The notes: generated by a model not told the origin, from the sequence alone. Positions 51,718-63,931 are shown, numbered from the stretch's first letter. The stretch is DNA of 64,000 nucleotides from Zeus faber (GCA_960531495.1 OY482846.1:8436441-8500440); one strand, 5' to 3'. A program made the numbers and translations.

Positions 51718-51761
<44 letters not shown>
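51647..51761. repeat. Two (GT)n microsatellites
   Basis: GT runs at 51647-51678 and 51721-51761, separated by 42 bp (GATGGGTGTTGCTCAGTGTT...). The separator resembles 50482-50510 (GATGGGCGTTGCTCAGTGTT), so the unit was locally duplicated. Confidence 0.9.
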
Positions 51762-51762
<1 letters not shown>

Positions 51763-52069
51763 AAACAGTTGCCTGTTGCCAATAATCTGCTTAGACTGAA
51801 CCAGCGCCATGCATGCCTATTTGATTTTTTCCCCACTTATTTTCTTTGCGCATTTGGCTGCTCGTGAGGGTGGTCATTTTGGTCTTTTGGGTGCACTCTC
51901 TGCAATTACTGCTTTCAGCGGCGGATTGAAAAAGAAAAAAACACTCACACACACAAAAAAACTTTTGGAAAAAATCTGGGTAAGATAAGCCGGATAATAT
52001 GAGTAGATTTTCTGCACCGACAGTCCGGCTGAACTGAACAGGGGTCGGCATGTTTTTGACAGCAGGCAA

Positions 52070-52071
<2 letters not shown>

Positions 52072-52155
<84 letters not shown>
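52072..52155. repeat. (GT)n microsatellite, 42 units
   Basis: Uninterrupted. Confidence 0.98.
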
Positions 52156-52158
<3 letters not shown>

Positions 52159-52323
52159 AGCCCCTAGCTGTCTCCCCAGCAAATATTGGGTTCCCTCTTA
52201 AGATAACACGCACAGATGTGCACACACACGCCTCGTGGCAGACACACACTTTCACTCGCCCAGGGGTGTCCTGCCTCCAAGCACCAAGATGATGTTTGCA
52301 TTTAATAGTTCATGACATTATTG

Positions 52324-52324
<1 letters not shown>

Positions 52325-52402
<78 letters not shown>
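52325..52402. repeat. (TG)n microsatellite, 39 units
   Basis: Uninterrupted; only 170 bp after the previous array. Confidence 0.98.
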
Positions 52403-52404
<2 letters not shown>

Positions 52405-53209
52405 TAATGTCAACATCGGAAATGAATTTAAATGAGCGTGCATGTCATTGCGCCCAGACAGGTACATCTTTAAAAACAAATTAGCGGCTGTCGTTTGTCT
52501 GGTTGCGTAGGCTTTCCGCACATGTAAAAATTCTTTGGCTGTTTAATAACAGGGCGTCTGCATCTCCTTGAAAAGTCTTTAAATATTTAAGTGAGTTATG
52601 CAAATATTAGGTCTTTCCAGGTCATTAAATAGTCTTGGATTTTAATTTATGAGGTGTTTGTCAGATTTTATTTATCCATGTATTTTTTTTTGTCGACTCA
52701 CCATCAGACTCAACTGACTCTAACTAATTTCCTGATGTTCTGAAGCCCTAAAAGCCTTCCACTGAAGCTGATACTCACCTCCATATGCGCAACTTACTTC
52801 ATGCTCAACCTAGAAATCCAAGAAAATCCCTGCGCTCACCTGTCTGAAGTTCTGTGAAAAAAAATGAAAAAATACTGGTCGGATTTATTTCCGTTTCTAA
52901 TCTCTTGCCTGGGTTTCTGACCTAAAGGAAACTGTTCTCATAACAATTAATACAGTCATGTAGTTCAAAACCTGCCCTGTTTCTCCCTAATACTTAGCTC
53001 TCTACCCTCTGTATATAGTTCCATTATAATTACCTGCAATACTTTATTGAATAAGCAAGAGCTGATTTGTCCAAAGATCAGTCTTGAAGTTGTTGTGAAA
53101 AGGTCTTAAATGGTTTTATTTAAGACCTTTGAATGGTAGCAGGCATCCTGCCAATTTCCTGCCATGACCAATAAACACCTGTGTTTGATGAACTTTTCTC
53201 CCTCCGCAG

Positions 53210-53290
53210 GACCCTTACGTCTTTGAACCGAACTGCCAGATGCGTGTGGACGAGTTTGGCTTCTTCATCACCTGGAAGAGCGAAGGAAAG
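53210..53290 (+). CDS. plcb4: plcb4 coding exon 2 (residues 29-55)
   Basis: Twenty-seven codons between an acceptor (ccctccgcag) and a gtacat donor, phase 0 at both ends. The peptide contains VFEPNC and [15 protein letters not shown], hallmark strands of the N-terminal PH domain of PLC beta 4. It continues directly from ...FDE of exon 1 and into EGQVLECS of exon 3. The PH domain of PLC beta enzymes helps with membrane and Rac/G-beta-gamma contacts and packs against the catalytic core. A 6973-bp intron rich in GT repeats separates it from exon 1. No stop, frameshift or odd codon use is visible. Confidence 0.95.
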
Positions 53291-53499
53291 GTACATCTGC
53301 CACTTATCCTCCATTCTGTCCTTTGTTCTTCCAAAAAGACATCTGGTTTGTTCAAAAGGTCCTGTTCAAAATAAATATATTTTAAAATGTGACTATAATA
53401 TTCTGGAACCAACTCTATCAGCCCCGATTTCTAATGAGCCAACTGGAACTTGTAAGATTTATATAAAAACTTGTTAGACTTAGGTGTTCAAGGTGTTAA

Positions 53500-54189
53500 A
53501 GGGGAGCTATTATGTTCCTTTTTATACAAGTTAATACAGGTCTCTGAGGTCCCCGAAACAACGTTTTTCAAGTTGCTGAAAAAAACATCAGATTATGCAT
53601 TCTAACCATTCTAACATACCTCTATACCACCCTGTTCCAAAACAGGCTGCTTTTTGTGTGAGGAGTCACCTTCCCAAGGCCCAGAGTTCTGTGAGCCAAT
53701 GGGGTTTGAGCACAAGGTCTGGGTGCTGTGAGCCAATGGCGTCATAGCATGGCTTCCAGGTTTTGTTGTATTTACTCCGGAACGTTCACTGATTTCACCT
53801 TATCAGTCCACCAAAATCTGTTTCTTAACATATTTGAGGCGAGAAATAAGCAATCCAGTTGCTGAATCTTCACTCATATAAGATCTACAAGGCCTCATTT
53901 AAAAATTTGTTCCAACTTTCGTTGCTGTGCTCCAAGCTTTTGGGAGACATCGGGAGACATGTAAACGTCAGAAAGAAAATAAATTCATACATCTACAGTA
54001 AAACCACTAATTGTATTGGTTTTGTTTGGAGAAATGTACAGTAGGTCACGCACCGCAGCCTGCAGTCTATCTACCGCATACTTTTATTTTTGTTATTTAG
54101 AAAAAACCACACAGCAGAATTATTTTTTGAATACTTACATTTCCACCGTCACCGGTTTCTTCATGGACAGCATTCATAATAGGTCCCCT
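53500..54189. mobile_element. 690-bp MITE with TTAA target duplication, in plcb4 intron
   Basis: The terminal inverted repeats are AGGGGAGCTATTATG on the left and AGGGGACCTATTATG (reverse complement) on the right: 15 bp with one mismatch. Both are bordered by TTAA (53496-53499 and 54190-54193). A TTAA target is typical of piggyBac and Kolobok elements. The interior has two close GTGAGCCAATGG words and no transposase. Confidence 0.8.
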
Positions 54190-55296
54190 TTAATTGCCTG
54201 ATGTAATTTAAATATCTCACACACAAGCTGTTCAGCGGCTTCATGGGTGTGTTAGTGACTGTATATAAATGAATTTTTGGTGTAAAACTTTTAATGACTT
54301 GATCCATTTCATTCACGGCGGCACCATTTGGGATGTATTTATACAGAGGTGTATTTCACCTTGAAAGTCAATTATTTGACTATTAAACTATTCTCATATT
54401 TGACTTATACATTGTTATATTCGCCTTGCCAGAAAATGTTGAGCTATCGTCACTCACATCCAATGATCAGTAAAATGCCTAAAAAACTTAATAGGTGCAT
54501 CTACAGCTCAGAGGTGAAATTGAATTATTATTGACTTGTTAGTTTCTCTTCTCCGACACATGCAATGTTGAAATCAAGATCCGAGTGGACTAAATCAAAG
54601 TTAAGTGAGGGATAAAATTTGCAGCCAGCCAGTCATTATCGCAAAATCATCCCAACAGGGTGAAGTGGAGAGGAGGGATCACTCTGAAGCGGGCTATTTT
54701 GCAATAATGTCCGACTGGCTGCACGTTATCCCGCTCACACGGCAACTTACTGAAATAAATAATACATTGAGACGGACTATTGATTTGAAATTATTTTATA
54801 ACTAGTATGCCTAGTTTATGAGCTTCGTCTAGGAAAAATAGTTCTACAACAACGTAGCTAGGATTGCCCGTGACAACGGTCCTTTACTAACAGAACATCA
54901 GTGATTATTCAGAAACAACTGACCATTGATTGACACCATTGACCAATCAGGATCGAGTATTCCACAGAGACGTGGAGGGTTAGAGTAGAGTAAGATAGAG
55001 TTAACAAGGGACTGACGTTCTGTTCGGCACTTTCAACCTGTTTCGAAATGAAAGCGTCATCAGCCTAACAGCACTCAGCAGAAATGAGAAAGCGCCCGAG
55101 GTGTGCTGGGAAGTGTGTGATTGGAGTGACGCGGAGCCGTGTCACAGAGCCATTATATCATATTTGGGTCACACCAACCTATGTGGAGGAGGAGAACTAT
55201 TCTCAGATTGGATCATAGAGTTTGTGCCGGTGCCTGAAATGTACGCCGCCGTAATGACACCAGAAGTTGCCGTGTCTCTTCCTCTCCCATTCTCAT

Positions 55297-55298
<2 letters not shown>

Positions 55299-55350
<52 letters not shown>
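55299..55350. repeat. (CT)n microsatellite
   Basis: Uninterrupted; 120 bp upstream of plcb4 coding exon 3, where it extends the pyrimidine-rich region. Confidence 0.97.
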
Positions 55351-55356
<6 letters not shown>

Positions 55357-55470
55357 GTCTCTCTCTCGGTTCCTTGTTCTCCCTCTCCATCTCTGTCCCT
55401 GATGTTCTTACTCCTTGACGTTCTTTTTTTTTTTTTATTTGTTTGTTTGTTTTTTGTTTCAATCCCGTAG

Positions 55471-55530
55471 GAGGGCCAGGTCCTAGAATGTTCCCTCATC
55501 AACAGCATACGTGTTGGAGCTGTGCCGAAG
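55471..55530 (+). CDS. plcb4: plcb4 coding exon 3 (residues 56-75)
   Basis: A 60-base exon (20 codons) between an acceptor ending cccgtag and a gtgaga donor, phase 0 at both ends. It encodes EGQVLECSLINSIRVGAVPK, which lines up with the next part of the PLC beta 4 PH domain and is highly conserved. The intron before it is 2180 bp and carries a TTAA-flanked MITE and a (CT)n tract. The exon is short enough to be missed by ORF finding; it is supported by splice sites, frame continuity and family match together. Confidence 0.95.
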
Positions 55531-57333
55531 GTGAGACCTCAGGAAAGACAAATTTCCCTCCCTTCGCCGCGCGCCTCCTCCTGCAGCCTTCACTCGCTCT
55601 CATAAAATCCCTTCCATCCTACCCTCCGTTTGTCCTCCTCTGACCCTCCTCATCATGACCGTCTCTGCTCTGAGGATAATTATGGAGGGAGTGCCGCATC
55701 AGGTAGGTTATTCATACCGAGGCCATGGCTCTCCGCTCTATTGAGCGGCCAGTGGCCGTGACTTGTTTTCAAGGTTTGCCTCTTTATTTTCTTTTAGAAA
55801 GAATTAGCAAAGGTGCTGGGAGAACATATCCATGAAATATTTAAAGTGGTAATCCATAATTGTCTGTGTGGGATGGATTTATGCGGCAAGTCCCAGAATT
55901 CCATTCCAAATGGCAATGTTTGGGTTTCTCATCGACATCCAAGTTCACCCTCGTCTTGACTCAAATGGTCATTTTCCCTTCCTGAAAGTTTTCCTTCTGA
56001 TCGATTGGTTTTTTTTTGTTGGGTTTTTTTTCCCCGCTTTCTGTTCTTTTTGGTGAACGTTCATCAATATCGACAGTTTAATGACCACAACTAGCTAGGC
56101 AGGTTTATCAAACTGTATCAAACAAACTCCGTGGCTGCGCAATAATCTTTGAATTCTGGTGGCGGACCCCGCAACCAACAATCGGAACAGCATATAGAGT
56201 AGCATTATGTAGTGTATATATAGCAAATACATTGAATGTTTCTCATTTAGTGCCATTTAAATAAATTTTCAACTATATTTTTTCTTTTTTTTAATGCATT
56301 ACCACTTTTACTCTTTTTTTAAACTTTATTTATTTTTATTTCTTTTTTTCTTTTTTTTTGCCACATTTTATTTTCATGTAAAAATGTCATTTTGGACATT
56401 TTGATCAAATGCATTACTAAGTTATGCATCTGTTTTTGTATTTGTATTAAGATTGTACTATTAAATTCTGTTTTAAAAGGGCCTCCTCGTTATGACTCAG
56501 CCCCCTGCTGACTTCACTTCAGCCCCGTGGTGTCTCTGAAGATTTTGTGTTTTCGGCACCTCGCGCTGTTGAACCCACGGAAGAATAATGGAAGTGAGAG
56601 CTCAGTGCTGGAGTCTGGTGTCTGGTGTTATGATGGGACAGGAAGCTCGCACCTTGTGGATCAGGAGCCACCGGTGCAAGCCGCTCCGTCTCTAAAAGAA
56701 TGGCTTTCCGCTTCCCATCATCGGAACAGGATGTTGGATCAACGTCGTAGTCGTAACAAATTACAAGTACTTTGTTAGTGTACTTCAGTGTATTTTGCCA
56801 GGTATATGTACTTACTTAAGTACATTGAACTTCAAGACTTTGACTCCACTACATTCCAAAGCAAATGTGTATACATATTGTGTTGTGTATATTATACACA
56901 TTTCTACTTCAGGGAAGGAATCTTTCAAACTGCTGATTTTTGATTGCTCATCAATGACTCATTAGTCCAGATCCTTGTAAATTACCATGACATCCCCTGT
57001 ACTGTTTTATTGTAAATTGTACTTGGGATCTCCATGACAACTCATCTGAAGGCAAAAAGGTAGAGCAGCACTTTTTTGCCATATGATAACCTCTGTTATA
57101 CCACGGCACTGGATATGAGATGTCCTTTTACTTGTAATATTTTAAGAACATTTAAGATCTACTACTTATATTGTTTTACTTTAGTAGAAATGTCAATGTG
57201 GTACTTTCCCTTTTAGTCATTTTTGTCTCTAGGGTATTTGTATTTTAACTTATATAAAAGACCTGAGAACTACATCCGCCACTGGTCATTTTGTCTATTT
57301 TGACTAGAGCTGGCACAAAAATCACAGCAGTTC

Positions 57334-57335
<2 letters not shown>

Positions 57336-57374
<39 letters not shown>
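57336..57374. repeat. (AC)n microsatellite
   Basis: About 19 units. Confidence 0.97.
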
Positions 57375-57375
<1 letters not shown>

Positions 57376-57958
57376 GCATAAAAATACTATAGAGCCTTCG
57401 TGCATGCTAATTAGCAGCTTATTCAGTTCATCACTCATGTATTAACTTATCTCGCTGCAGTGTTTGCCGTCATGAGAAGGGGATGAATTATATAAGGAGC
57501 TGCGGGATTGCCCGTATGAGTGCATGCCGCTAATTAGAAGCTCTACTGCAAGGAAGACGCGCCGCATAAATCTGCCAAGAGTAGAAAGTCAGAATATCTG
57601 AGGAGGATACTGTGCCGTGTGCTGTGTAGGAGGAGGTCGATTCACAGTGTGTACGTGTGTGTGTAGTGTATTGTGCATGTACACTGGGAAAGGCCACACA
57701 TACAGCAACAGCAGCAGCCGGACTGTTGGTGGAAGGGCCGTGCGGTGCAGACAAAAGATCAACTGATAGCAGATCCTGCTGCTGCTTCTCTCAGGCTAAT
57801 GTGATTATACCATCCCCGAGAACTATTTCAGCTAATCCAATGAGCCAAGAAAGGAGAATGGCAGCGCTTAATGACCAGCCAGGGCTTTTAAACTGCAGAG
57901 CCTGGAGTCTGATGCCTGATGCCACTCAGGCAACAAATGGAATAATAATCATGAGACG

Positions 57959-57962
<4 letters not shown>

Positions 57963-58011
<49 letters not shown>
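57963..58011. repeat. (CA)n microsatellite
   Basis: About 24 units. Confidence 0.97.
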
Positions 58012-58014
<3 letters not shown>

Positions 58015-58079
58015 TATATGTACAGTATGTGAATTTGTGTATGTTATTATTATAATTACAATATATCTTTATAATATTG

Positions 58080-58300
58080 ACACTAGATATTGCTATATAT
58101 CCATATAATATCCATGTTGTCATATGGGATTAGATATTGCTATGGTTATAATATTGTTATCGTGTTATGAAACTAAATTTCAGATTTTGGTTATCCGAAT
58201 ATCGTGATATACTGTAGTTAAATGTTGTCTTTAAGGATGTATTACAGTAAAATATGAATAATAATAAAATATTGTAAAATTTGATTTTGCCCAGTCCTAA
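58080..58300. repeat. Fragment of the TAGGG-ended repeat inside plcb4 intron
   Basis: Shares GTTAAATGTTGTCTTTAAGG with 14138-14162, followed by a similar ATTACAGTAAA word, and ends TTTTGCCCAGTCCTA, a degraded form of the GCCCTA end. Confidence 0.5.
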
Positions 58301-58465
58301 TATAATATTAATAAGGATAATAATGACAATGATTATATAATTCTAATACCCACACCCCTTTGAGTCTAATCAAGGGCTATATGTATATAAATTAACTGGA
58401 CTTGGCTTCACCTTTAATATCTACCACCCTCCCCCTTTCCCAATCTGTCTTTCTTTCTGTCTCAG

Positions 58466-58609
58466 GACCCGAAGATCCTATCTTCGTTCGAGGCAATTGG
58501 GAAGAATGAGGCCGACCTGGAGGGCTGCGTCATCTGCATCTGCAGTGGCACCGACCTAGTCAACCTCAGCTTCATGTTCATGGTGGCCGGGAACCCCGAC
58601 ACTGCCAGG
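58466..58609 (+). CDS. plcb4: plcb4 coding exon 4 (residues 76-123)
   Basis: A 144-base exon (48 codons) after a pyrimidine tract ending ctgtctcag. The donor is AGG|gtgaat and both junctions are phase 0. The peptide starts DPKILSSFEAIGKNEADLEG and includes VICICSGTDLVNLSF, matching the C-terminal half of the PLC beta 4 PH domain. The segment MFMVAGNPDTAR is the less conserved stretch before the closing helix. The preceding intron is 2935 bp. Reading continues without a break into exon 5 (KWTEGLRS). Confidence 0.95.
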
Positions 58610-58753
58610 GTGAATATCTGCTGCCACGTCATGCAATCCCAAAATTCAATTCCCACCGATATTACAGCATATTATAAAAAATAAATCTTTTAGGTTTAAA
58701 ATATGCCAGACTCCTTCCCTCCCCCCCTCTGCCAGAATCTGAGGAGGAGCTTA

Positions 58754-59347
58754 TGGCATTGACACACTACACGACTTTCAAAGTGGTCAGATCGCTGTAC
58801 TGTTCACAATAAACAACTTTCTGCCTTGTGATCTTGTGGGAATTATGAGTGGTTGTGGTCTCACACTACATGACTGATCGGCAGCAGTCACACATTACAA
58901 GATATTTTACAGGGAGGAATCCCCGATGAGTCTGGCTGGTCTTCAAACTACGTTTCGTCACAAAAACACACACACACGTGAAGTGACACCGGAAATGCCG
59001 TGATACCATGCGCAGGACAGGATTATTTATTTTTATATATTTATCAGTGTAAAAATAAATAGATAAATATAAACTAGAGAAGAAAAGTAAAATAGGTATG
59101 TTGTGTGTTTCTGGCTGCTGCTCCAGTGCACTGCCATTTCCCAGTCTCTCCCCAAAACTTCCTGATATTAAGCGTGCTTGATATCTCAGTGAGCAGTCGG
59201 ATCCAATGTGAGCAGTTCACACCAACACGCTCGTCGCTCACGGCAGCGCAAACCGCTGCCTCCGATCTTGGGGCTTTGCTCGACGATCGCCAAAAACCTG
59301 TCAGCGAGTGGAAAATCAGGCTAAAATCTTGTAGTCTGAACTCGGCA
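58754..59347 (-). mobile_element. Second, inverted copy of the TGCC-ended MITE, in plcb4 intron
   Basis: The left part, CACACTACACGACTTTCAAA then GTGGTCAGATC, is the reverse complement of 15271-15299. The right part, AACCTGTCAGCGAGTGG and then CTGAACTCGGCA, is the reverse complement of the other end at 14829-14890. It is longer than the 15-kb copy (594 against 480 bp) and carries some central sequence that copy lacks. The reading frames across it have no recognisable product. Confidence 0.65.
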
Positions 59348-59879
59348 TTTGATGCAGGCTGGCTTTTCTCAACATGCTTTAGAAAGGGGGCAATGTGATG
59401 GGGGAAAAAATATATATTTTTAATATTATTCATTCAGCTTTTAGTATCGAGTTTATTGCTTCCCCCATCATCTACATGGAGATAACTAATATATTTCATA
59501 TTTTTAATTGTTTTTGTGAATATTTAAATAATCCATGTGATTATTTAAGACCATAAAATGTCTTTCAGCTAAGCTGATGGTAAAACTTAATTCCAAGTTC
59601 TGTGAAGCCAAACAAGGACCTTGAAATTGCTTTATATGTTTACCCAGCAGACTAGCAAGCATAATCATAATCAATTATTTGATTAATCAGTTCACCACAT
59701 GTCAAGATGGTGTATATTGTCAACCATATTCAATTTTTCTTATCTCTTAAACAGGGATGCAATCTTCTTTCAGCAAAATTCCAAGTTTTTGCTGAAGGCC
59801 CTTTTTTAGCCATATTTTCCAAAATAGCCATATTGTGTACATTTGATAATTTATATTTTTTTAGCCGGGTACTACCGGG

Positions 59880-60160
59880 TAGGGGTGCAGGAATGAAATT
59901 TGAATAGAATTCAGATAATAAAAAAAATATCACTATTCAAATGCTGAAATTGCCATTTGATTGTATATTTATTTTACAAATAAACAATTGATGATAAATG
60001 TTTTGGCTAATGTTTGCGAATCAATTCACATGTGATGAGCAATAAAGTTCAGTATCAGTTCATCGAGTTTGTTGCACAGCAAACGCACATTAGAGAGAAA
60101 TATTCCCAGTAATAGTGCGCAAAGTCCACAAACTCTAAAAATAAAATGACGTTGAGCACT
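59880..60160 (+). repeat. Left-end copy of the 40999-41715 hAT-like repeat, in plcb4 intron
   Basis: Begins TAGGGGTGCAGGAATGAAAT and shares GATGTTTTGGCTAATGTT-like, CAATTCACATGTGATGAGCA and AGTTTGTTGCACAG words in order with 40999-41250. The right part of the family is missing or diverged. Confidence 0.65.
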
Positions 60161-60796
60161 AAGTTAAAAACCTGAATGTTGCCAGCTCCTTCAAATGTCC
60201 TCAGTTGATAAATATCATTATTAACCATAATTTTGCATAATTCATATTAATGTGGAAACTACACTCTCTCTGCACTAAAATGCACAGAGATTTACAGAGA
60301 TTTTCAATTCAGAGTACATCAGTTTGAAGATGATGAAAACGTTCTCCACAGAGGGATTCCCCCGGAGCCCCCTAATTGCGTTAGTAATGGAGAATGTCCA
60401 CCTCCGATATAAAGAGCATTCTGTGGGGTGGGATAGGCATTGTGTGACCAGCACCTTAATTTATAACCAGTCCAGTTGGTTCTAGGTCAATATACAGTAT
60501 ATAACCCTAAAATAACCTTTCACGCTCCCATGGAAGCTCAGTCTTCTATCCATGGTGATCACAGGCCTGAGTTACGGTAAACGGGATGACCTCACTACTG
60601 CTCAGCATCCCAAAATGTATAGATCCAAGGGTTATACGGTTACCATGGCATCACCACCACCATAACAACGGCTTCATTCCTTCATCCATTCATATGTACA
60701 GATCTGCTCTGTGAATGGATTCCAATAGTTTCTCTTGTGAGTACTGTATGACTAACTAAACTACAATGCGAAAGACTCCAGCAGTGAGTCAGTGGC

Positions 60797-60823
60797 GTGG
60801 TGGTGGTGGTGGTGGTGGTGGTG
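60797..60823. repeat. (GGT)n microsatellite
   Basis: Nine GGT-type units; G-rich on the + strand. Confidence 0.95.
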
Positions 60824-63653
60824 TTGTGGAGCCTGCGCCGCCAGACAGCCGAGAGGAGGAGAGGAGGTTCTTGCAAAAAAACATATTGACCGCAGACGCG
60901 AAGCTGCATTGTCAGGGCGAAGGTTCATATGCTGCCTCCTCCCACACAGACTGGCCCAACGCCACCGAGAGGCTGAATGGAGAGAGATGTTTGGTGTGAA
61001 TCATGTTCCCTCCCTCTTCCTACACTCTTCCCGCTGCTCAGTGATGTACCGGTGGAGATTGCATTCTGAATTACTCTTACACTGTCGTCGTATTCAACAA
61101 AGAGACAATGAACGGGACGTATAGTGACCGGCCCAACACATATGAAATCCATTATTTTGTTCTCGAAATCGAAACTATTATTATTTTTATTCAATTTGAA
61201 ATGTATTATTACTTCTGTTTAACATCAAAATATACAGGTGTTTTGGAAATCCGTTTATTGTTATTTTCAAGACATCTCCCAACAAGTCTGGGCATTGGGC
61301 GGGATCTCGTGATTTGATAACATTTCGATTTCGATACAAATCATCCCGATTCAATATGGATTTGATCCAGTATTGATGACAGATCAGATGGCTCTATGTC
61401 GATATGTATTGACATTTTATACACGATGACAATTAGTACAGACTTTTTGGTTTACCATGTGATAAAAAAGATTTCACCCAAGCACATTCATCATAATTCA
61501 TTTAAATGGTAAATGGTTGCATAACCTTTAAACAAAGTATCGATATTCAAAATTTTTAGTCGATACGATAGAAGTATGTATTGTATATTCTAATATTATT
61601 TTTAAACTAAGATTTTGCACTCCCCTCTCTTCACTTTACTCTTTAAAATCCATGATATTTTACATTTATTTTGAGTTATCAACACAGAAGCGAACACGGG
61701 TTTCAGGACGGATCTTAAACTACCTCCCCTTTTTCTATCAGTCTTAGTCCCTGGCTCTGTTTCTTCTCGTCTCTGTCCTTTTCCCTTGTTTTCTTTCCCT
61801 CTTCCTGCTCCTCACTCTGTTCCCCCTCTCCTCCGAGGGCTGTGAGAGGTCTGGCCGTCCTGTCCTGTTCCTGCTCGAGTGCCGGAGTGGTTGAGGAGAG
61901 AAATACCTCTCCATCCATCTCTCCCCTAATCCCCCTCTTGCCCTCTCACTCATCCCCCATGCTCAGACAAAATATCCATGCTCTGCCTGTTTTTCTTTTT
62001 CCCTCTCCCTCTCCATCGCTTTCTTAATGTCTCCCCCTTCACGAGAGACGAGGGTCTGGGTCCAACGCTGCTCCCTGGTGGCAGATCTCTAGAAAATGCA
62101 GCCTTCAGCCTCTACAAAACTTGAAAAAATAAATGTCTTAAATAACGGAAAATGCAATAACCAAAGCTCTATTCCGGATTATGAGACGAATGTTTTGCAA
62201 AATTATCAGAATCACAGATATTAAAACAGAAAAAAACCTCTGGGGAAGTAAAGGAAAGTAAGATATCTTCTTTATAAGAAGCAAAAGCAGGAAGAACATG
62301 ACCAAAATTATTATTTTTCTGTCTTTTAGATTGATGACTCAGTCACATTTTGGCTAAATGGATTTTTATTGCGTCAAATTCTGTTCCAATAACCTGAAGG
62401 AGAACACATCGCACTCTGCCTGTTGATTGTCTGGAGAAGATAATGAGGGAACGAGGGCAGTGTAATTATTACGGCCTTTAAAAAAAACAGCCACGCTCTT
62501 AGCAGCAAGGTAAATAATAAAAAAAATAATAATAATAATGTAGATGTGTTCAGTTTATTTAATGACGACAACAAATTGTTAATGTGAGCGGCTTCTGTTT
62601 TTGAAAAATGGCCACGGGTTACCTAAAACATTTTAATCGTTCAGTCAATTCCAGGAATTCATTAATTAATTAATGATGGCATGAACTCATTGTTTCTCAA
62701 TTACATTCATTAAATATAATTCATTAAATGATATGTACAATCAATAAAATAGGGCTGTGAAACCATTTAATCCAAAGTTTAAGTTTACGTTGTGATTAAT
62801 CGCGATTAATTGCTTTCCCCCCCGAGACGGAGGCTTATAATAATCATCAATATTTCAACATGGAATCACCAAATTAATCAATAAGCCGCCTAATGGTGTA
62901 GAATCTACTCAAAGGAAGTATATTTTAAACCAAATAATATTATTTAATGGAATATTTTTAATCGTCAATGTACAAATGAATTATCTAATTAGTCCCTCCA
63001 CCCTCGCTTTCTGCCCCCCACCACCCTCTCACTCCCTCCCGCTCTCTGCCACGCTAACACACCATGACACCCTCTCCACCTCTCCGCATGCAGGTCACAC
63101 TAAGCAGCAGACCTCGGGAGATAACACACTTATTTACATCCCATCAGCGTGTGCACGTGTACACGCACACACACTCACGCATGCGGTCCCAGGTGCAGGC
63201 CACCCCTGCTGGCAAAAGAGAGGGAGTGATCACAAAGAGAGAGATGTCAGAAGAGGCATCTGAATGATTGTAGTGATAAAATACCATATTTCTAACAGTG
63301 TGGCTGAGCTAAACGTTAAGTCTGGGTTTCATTGTTGGTTTTGAACGGTCCAGCTCTGGCACGTTGGACCACCCATGTTAAAAATGTCTGGCATCCACCA
63401 ATGGCGCAGTATTTCGGATTAGTCCTGTGTGTGTGTCTGTGTGTGCGTGTGCGCGCGTATGGGTGCGTGGGGTGTCTTGGGTGTCTTTTTCTGTTTTTTT
63501 TTCCACAGTGTCTGTGGGCACGTCTGCATGTGTTTATTTGTGCGTGTTTGTGTTGGGTGTTTGAACATTCTTCTGCATATTTGTTTGTGGAACTGCAGGC
63601 AATTAATTTGCTTGTGTTTATCCCCCCAGAGGAGCCTGCACTAAACTCAGTGG

Positions 63654-63657
<4 letters not shown>

Positions 63658-63708
<51 letters not shown>

Positions 63709-63714
63709 GCTGCC

Positions 63715-63776
<62 letters not shown>
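63658..63776. repeat. plcb4: (CA)n and (TG)n arrays in inverted arrangement
   Basis: A 49-nt CA run (63658-63706), a 13-nt spacer and a 57-nt TG run (63720-63776). The two runs are complementary and could form a stem of about 48 bp in the pre-mRNA. Its end is 75 nt from the first base of plcb4 coding exon 5. Confidence 0.97.
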
Positions 63777-63777
<1 letters not shown>

Positions 63778-63851
63778 TGTGTCTGTGTGCGCGTGTGGGG
63801 CAGGGTGAAAATCTGCGTGACCTGAGTCCTTGTGCTTGTTTGTTTTTGCAG

Positions 63852-63931
63852 AAGTGGACTGAAGGACTGAGGTCGGTGATTCACAACTTTAAGGCCAACA
63901 ACGTCTGTCCGATGACGTGCCTCAAGAAGCA
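63852..63931 (+). CDS. plcb4: plcb4 coding exon 5 (residues 124-149 plus 2 bases of codon 150)
   Basis: Eighty bases between tgtttttgcag and a strong donor gtgagt at 63932. It encodes [17 protein letters not shown] and CPMTCLKK, then the first two bases (CA) of a codon completed by the next exon, so the donor is phase 2. The peptide is the amphipathic C-terminal helix of the PH domain leading to the EF-hand region, very close to vertebrate PLC beta 4. The CA would give His or Gln; His is usual in the family. The intron before it is 5242 bp. Later exons (EF hands, X and Y catalytic boxes, C2, C-terminal coiled coil) are outside the window. Confidence 0.94.

Larger units (their letters stand above)
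53291..55470 (+). other. plcb4: plcb4 intron between coding exons 2 and 3 (2180 bp)
   Basis: Bounded by gtacat and cccgtag. It holds the 690-bp TTAA-flanked MITE at 53500-54189 and a (CT)n tract at 55299-55350; the rest is unremarkable. Confidence 0.9.
55531..58465 (+). other. plcb4: plcb4 intron between coding exons 3 and 4 (2935 bp)
   Basis: Bounded by gtgaga and gtctcag. It contains T-rich stretches near 56270-56370, (CA)n arrays at 57336-57374 and 57963-58011, and a fragment of the TAGGG-ended repeat at about 58080-58300. No coding sequence seen. Confidence 0.9.
58610..63851 (+). other. plcb4: plcb4 intron between coding exons 4 and 5 (5242 bp)
   Basis: Bounded by gtgaat and ttgcag. It holds a MITE copy (58754-59347), the left end of a hAT-like repeat (59880 onward), a (GGT)n tract at 60797-60823, dispersed-repeat fragments near 61290-61600 and 62750-62830, and a (CA)n/(GT)n inverted pair next to exon 5. 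No coding sequence seen. Confidence 0.9.
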
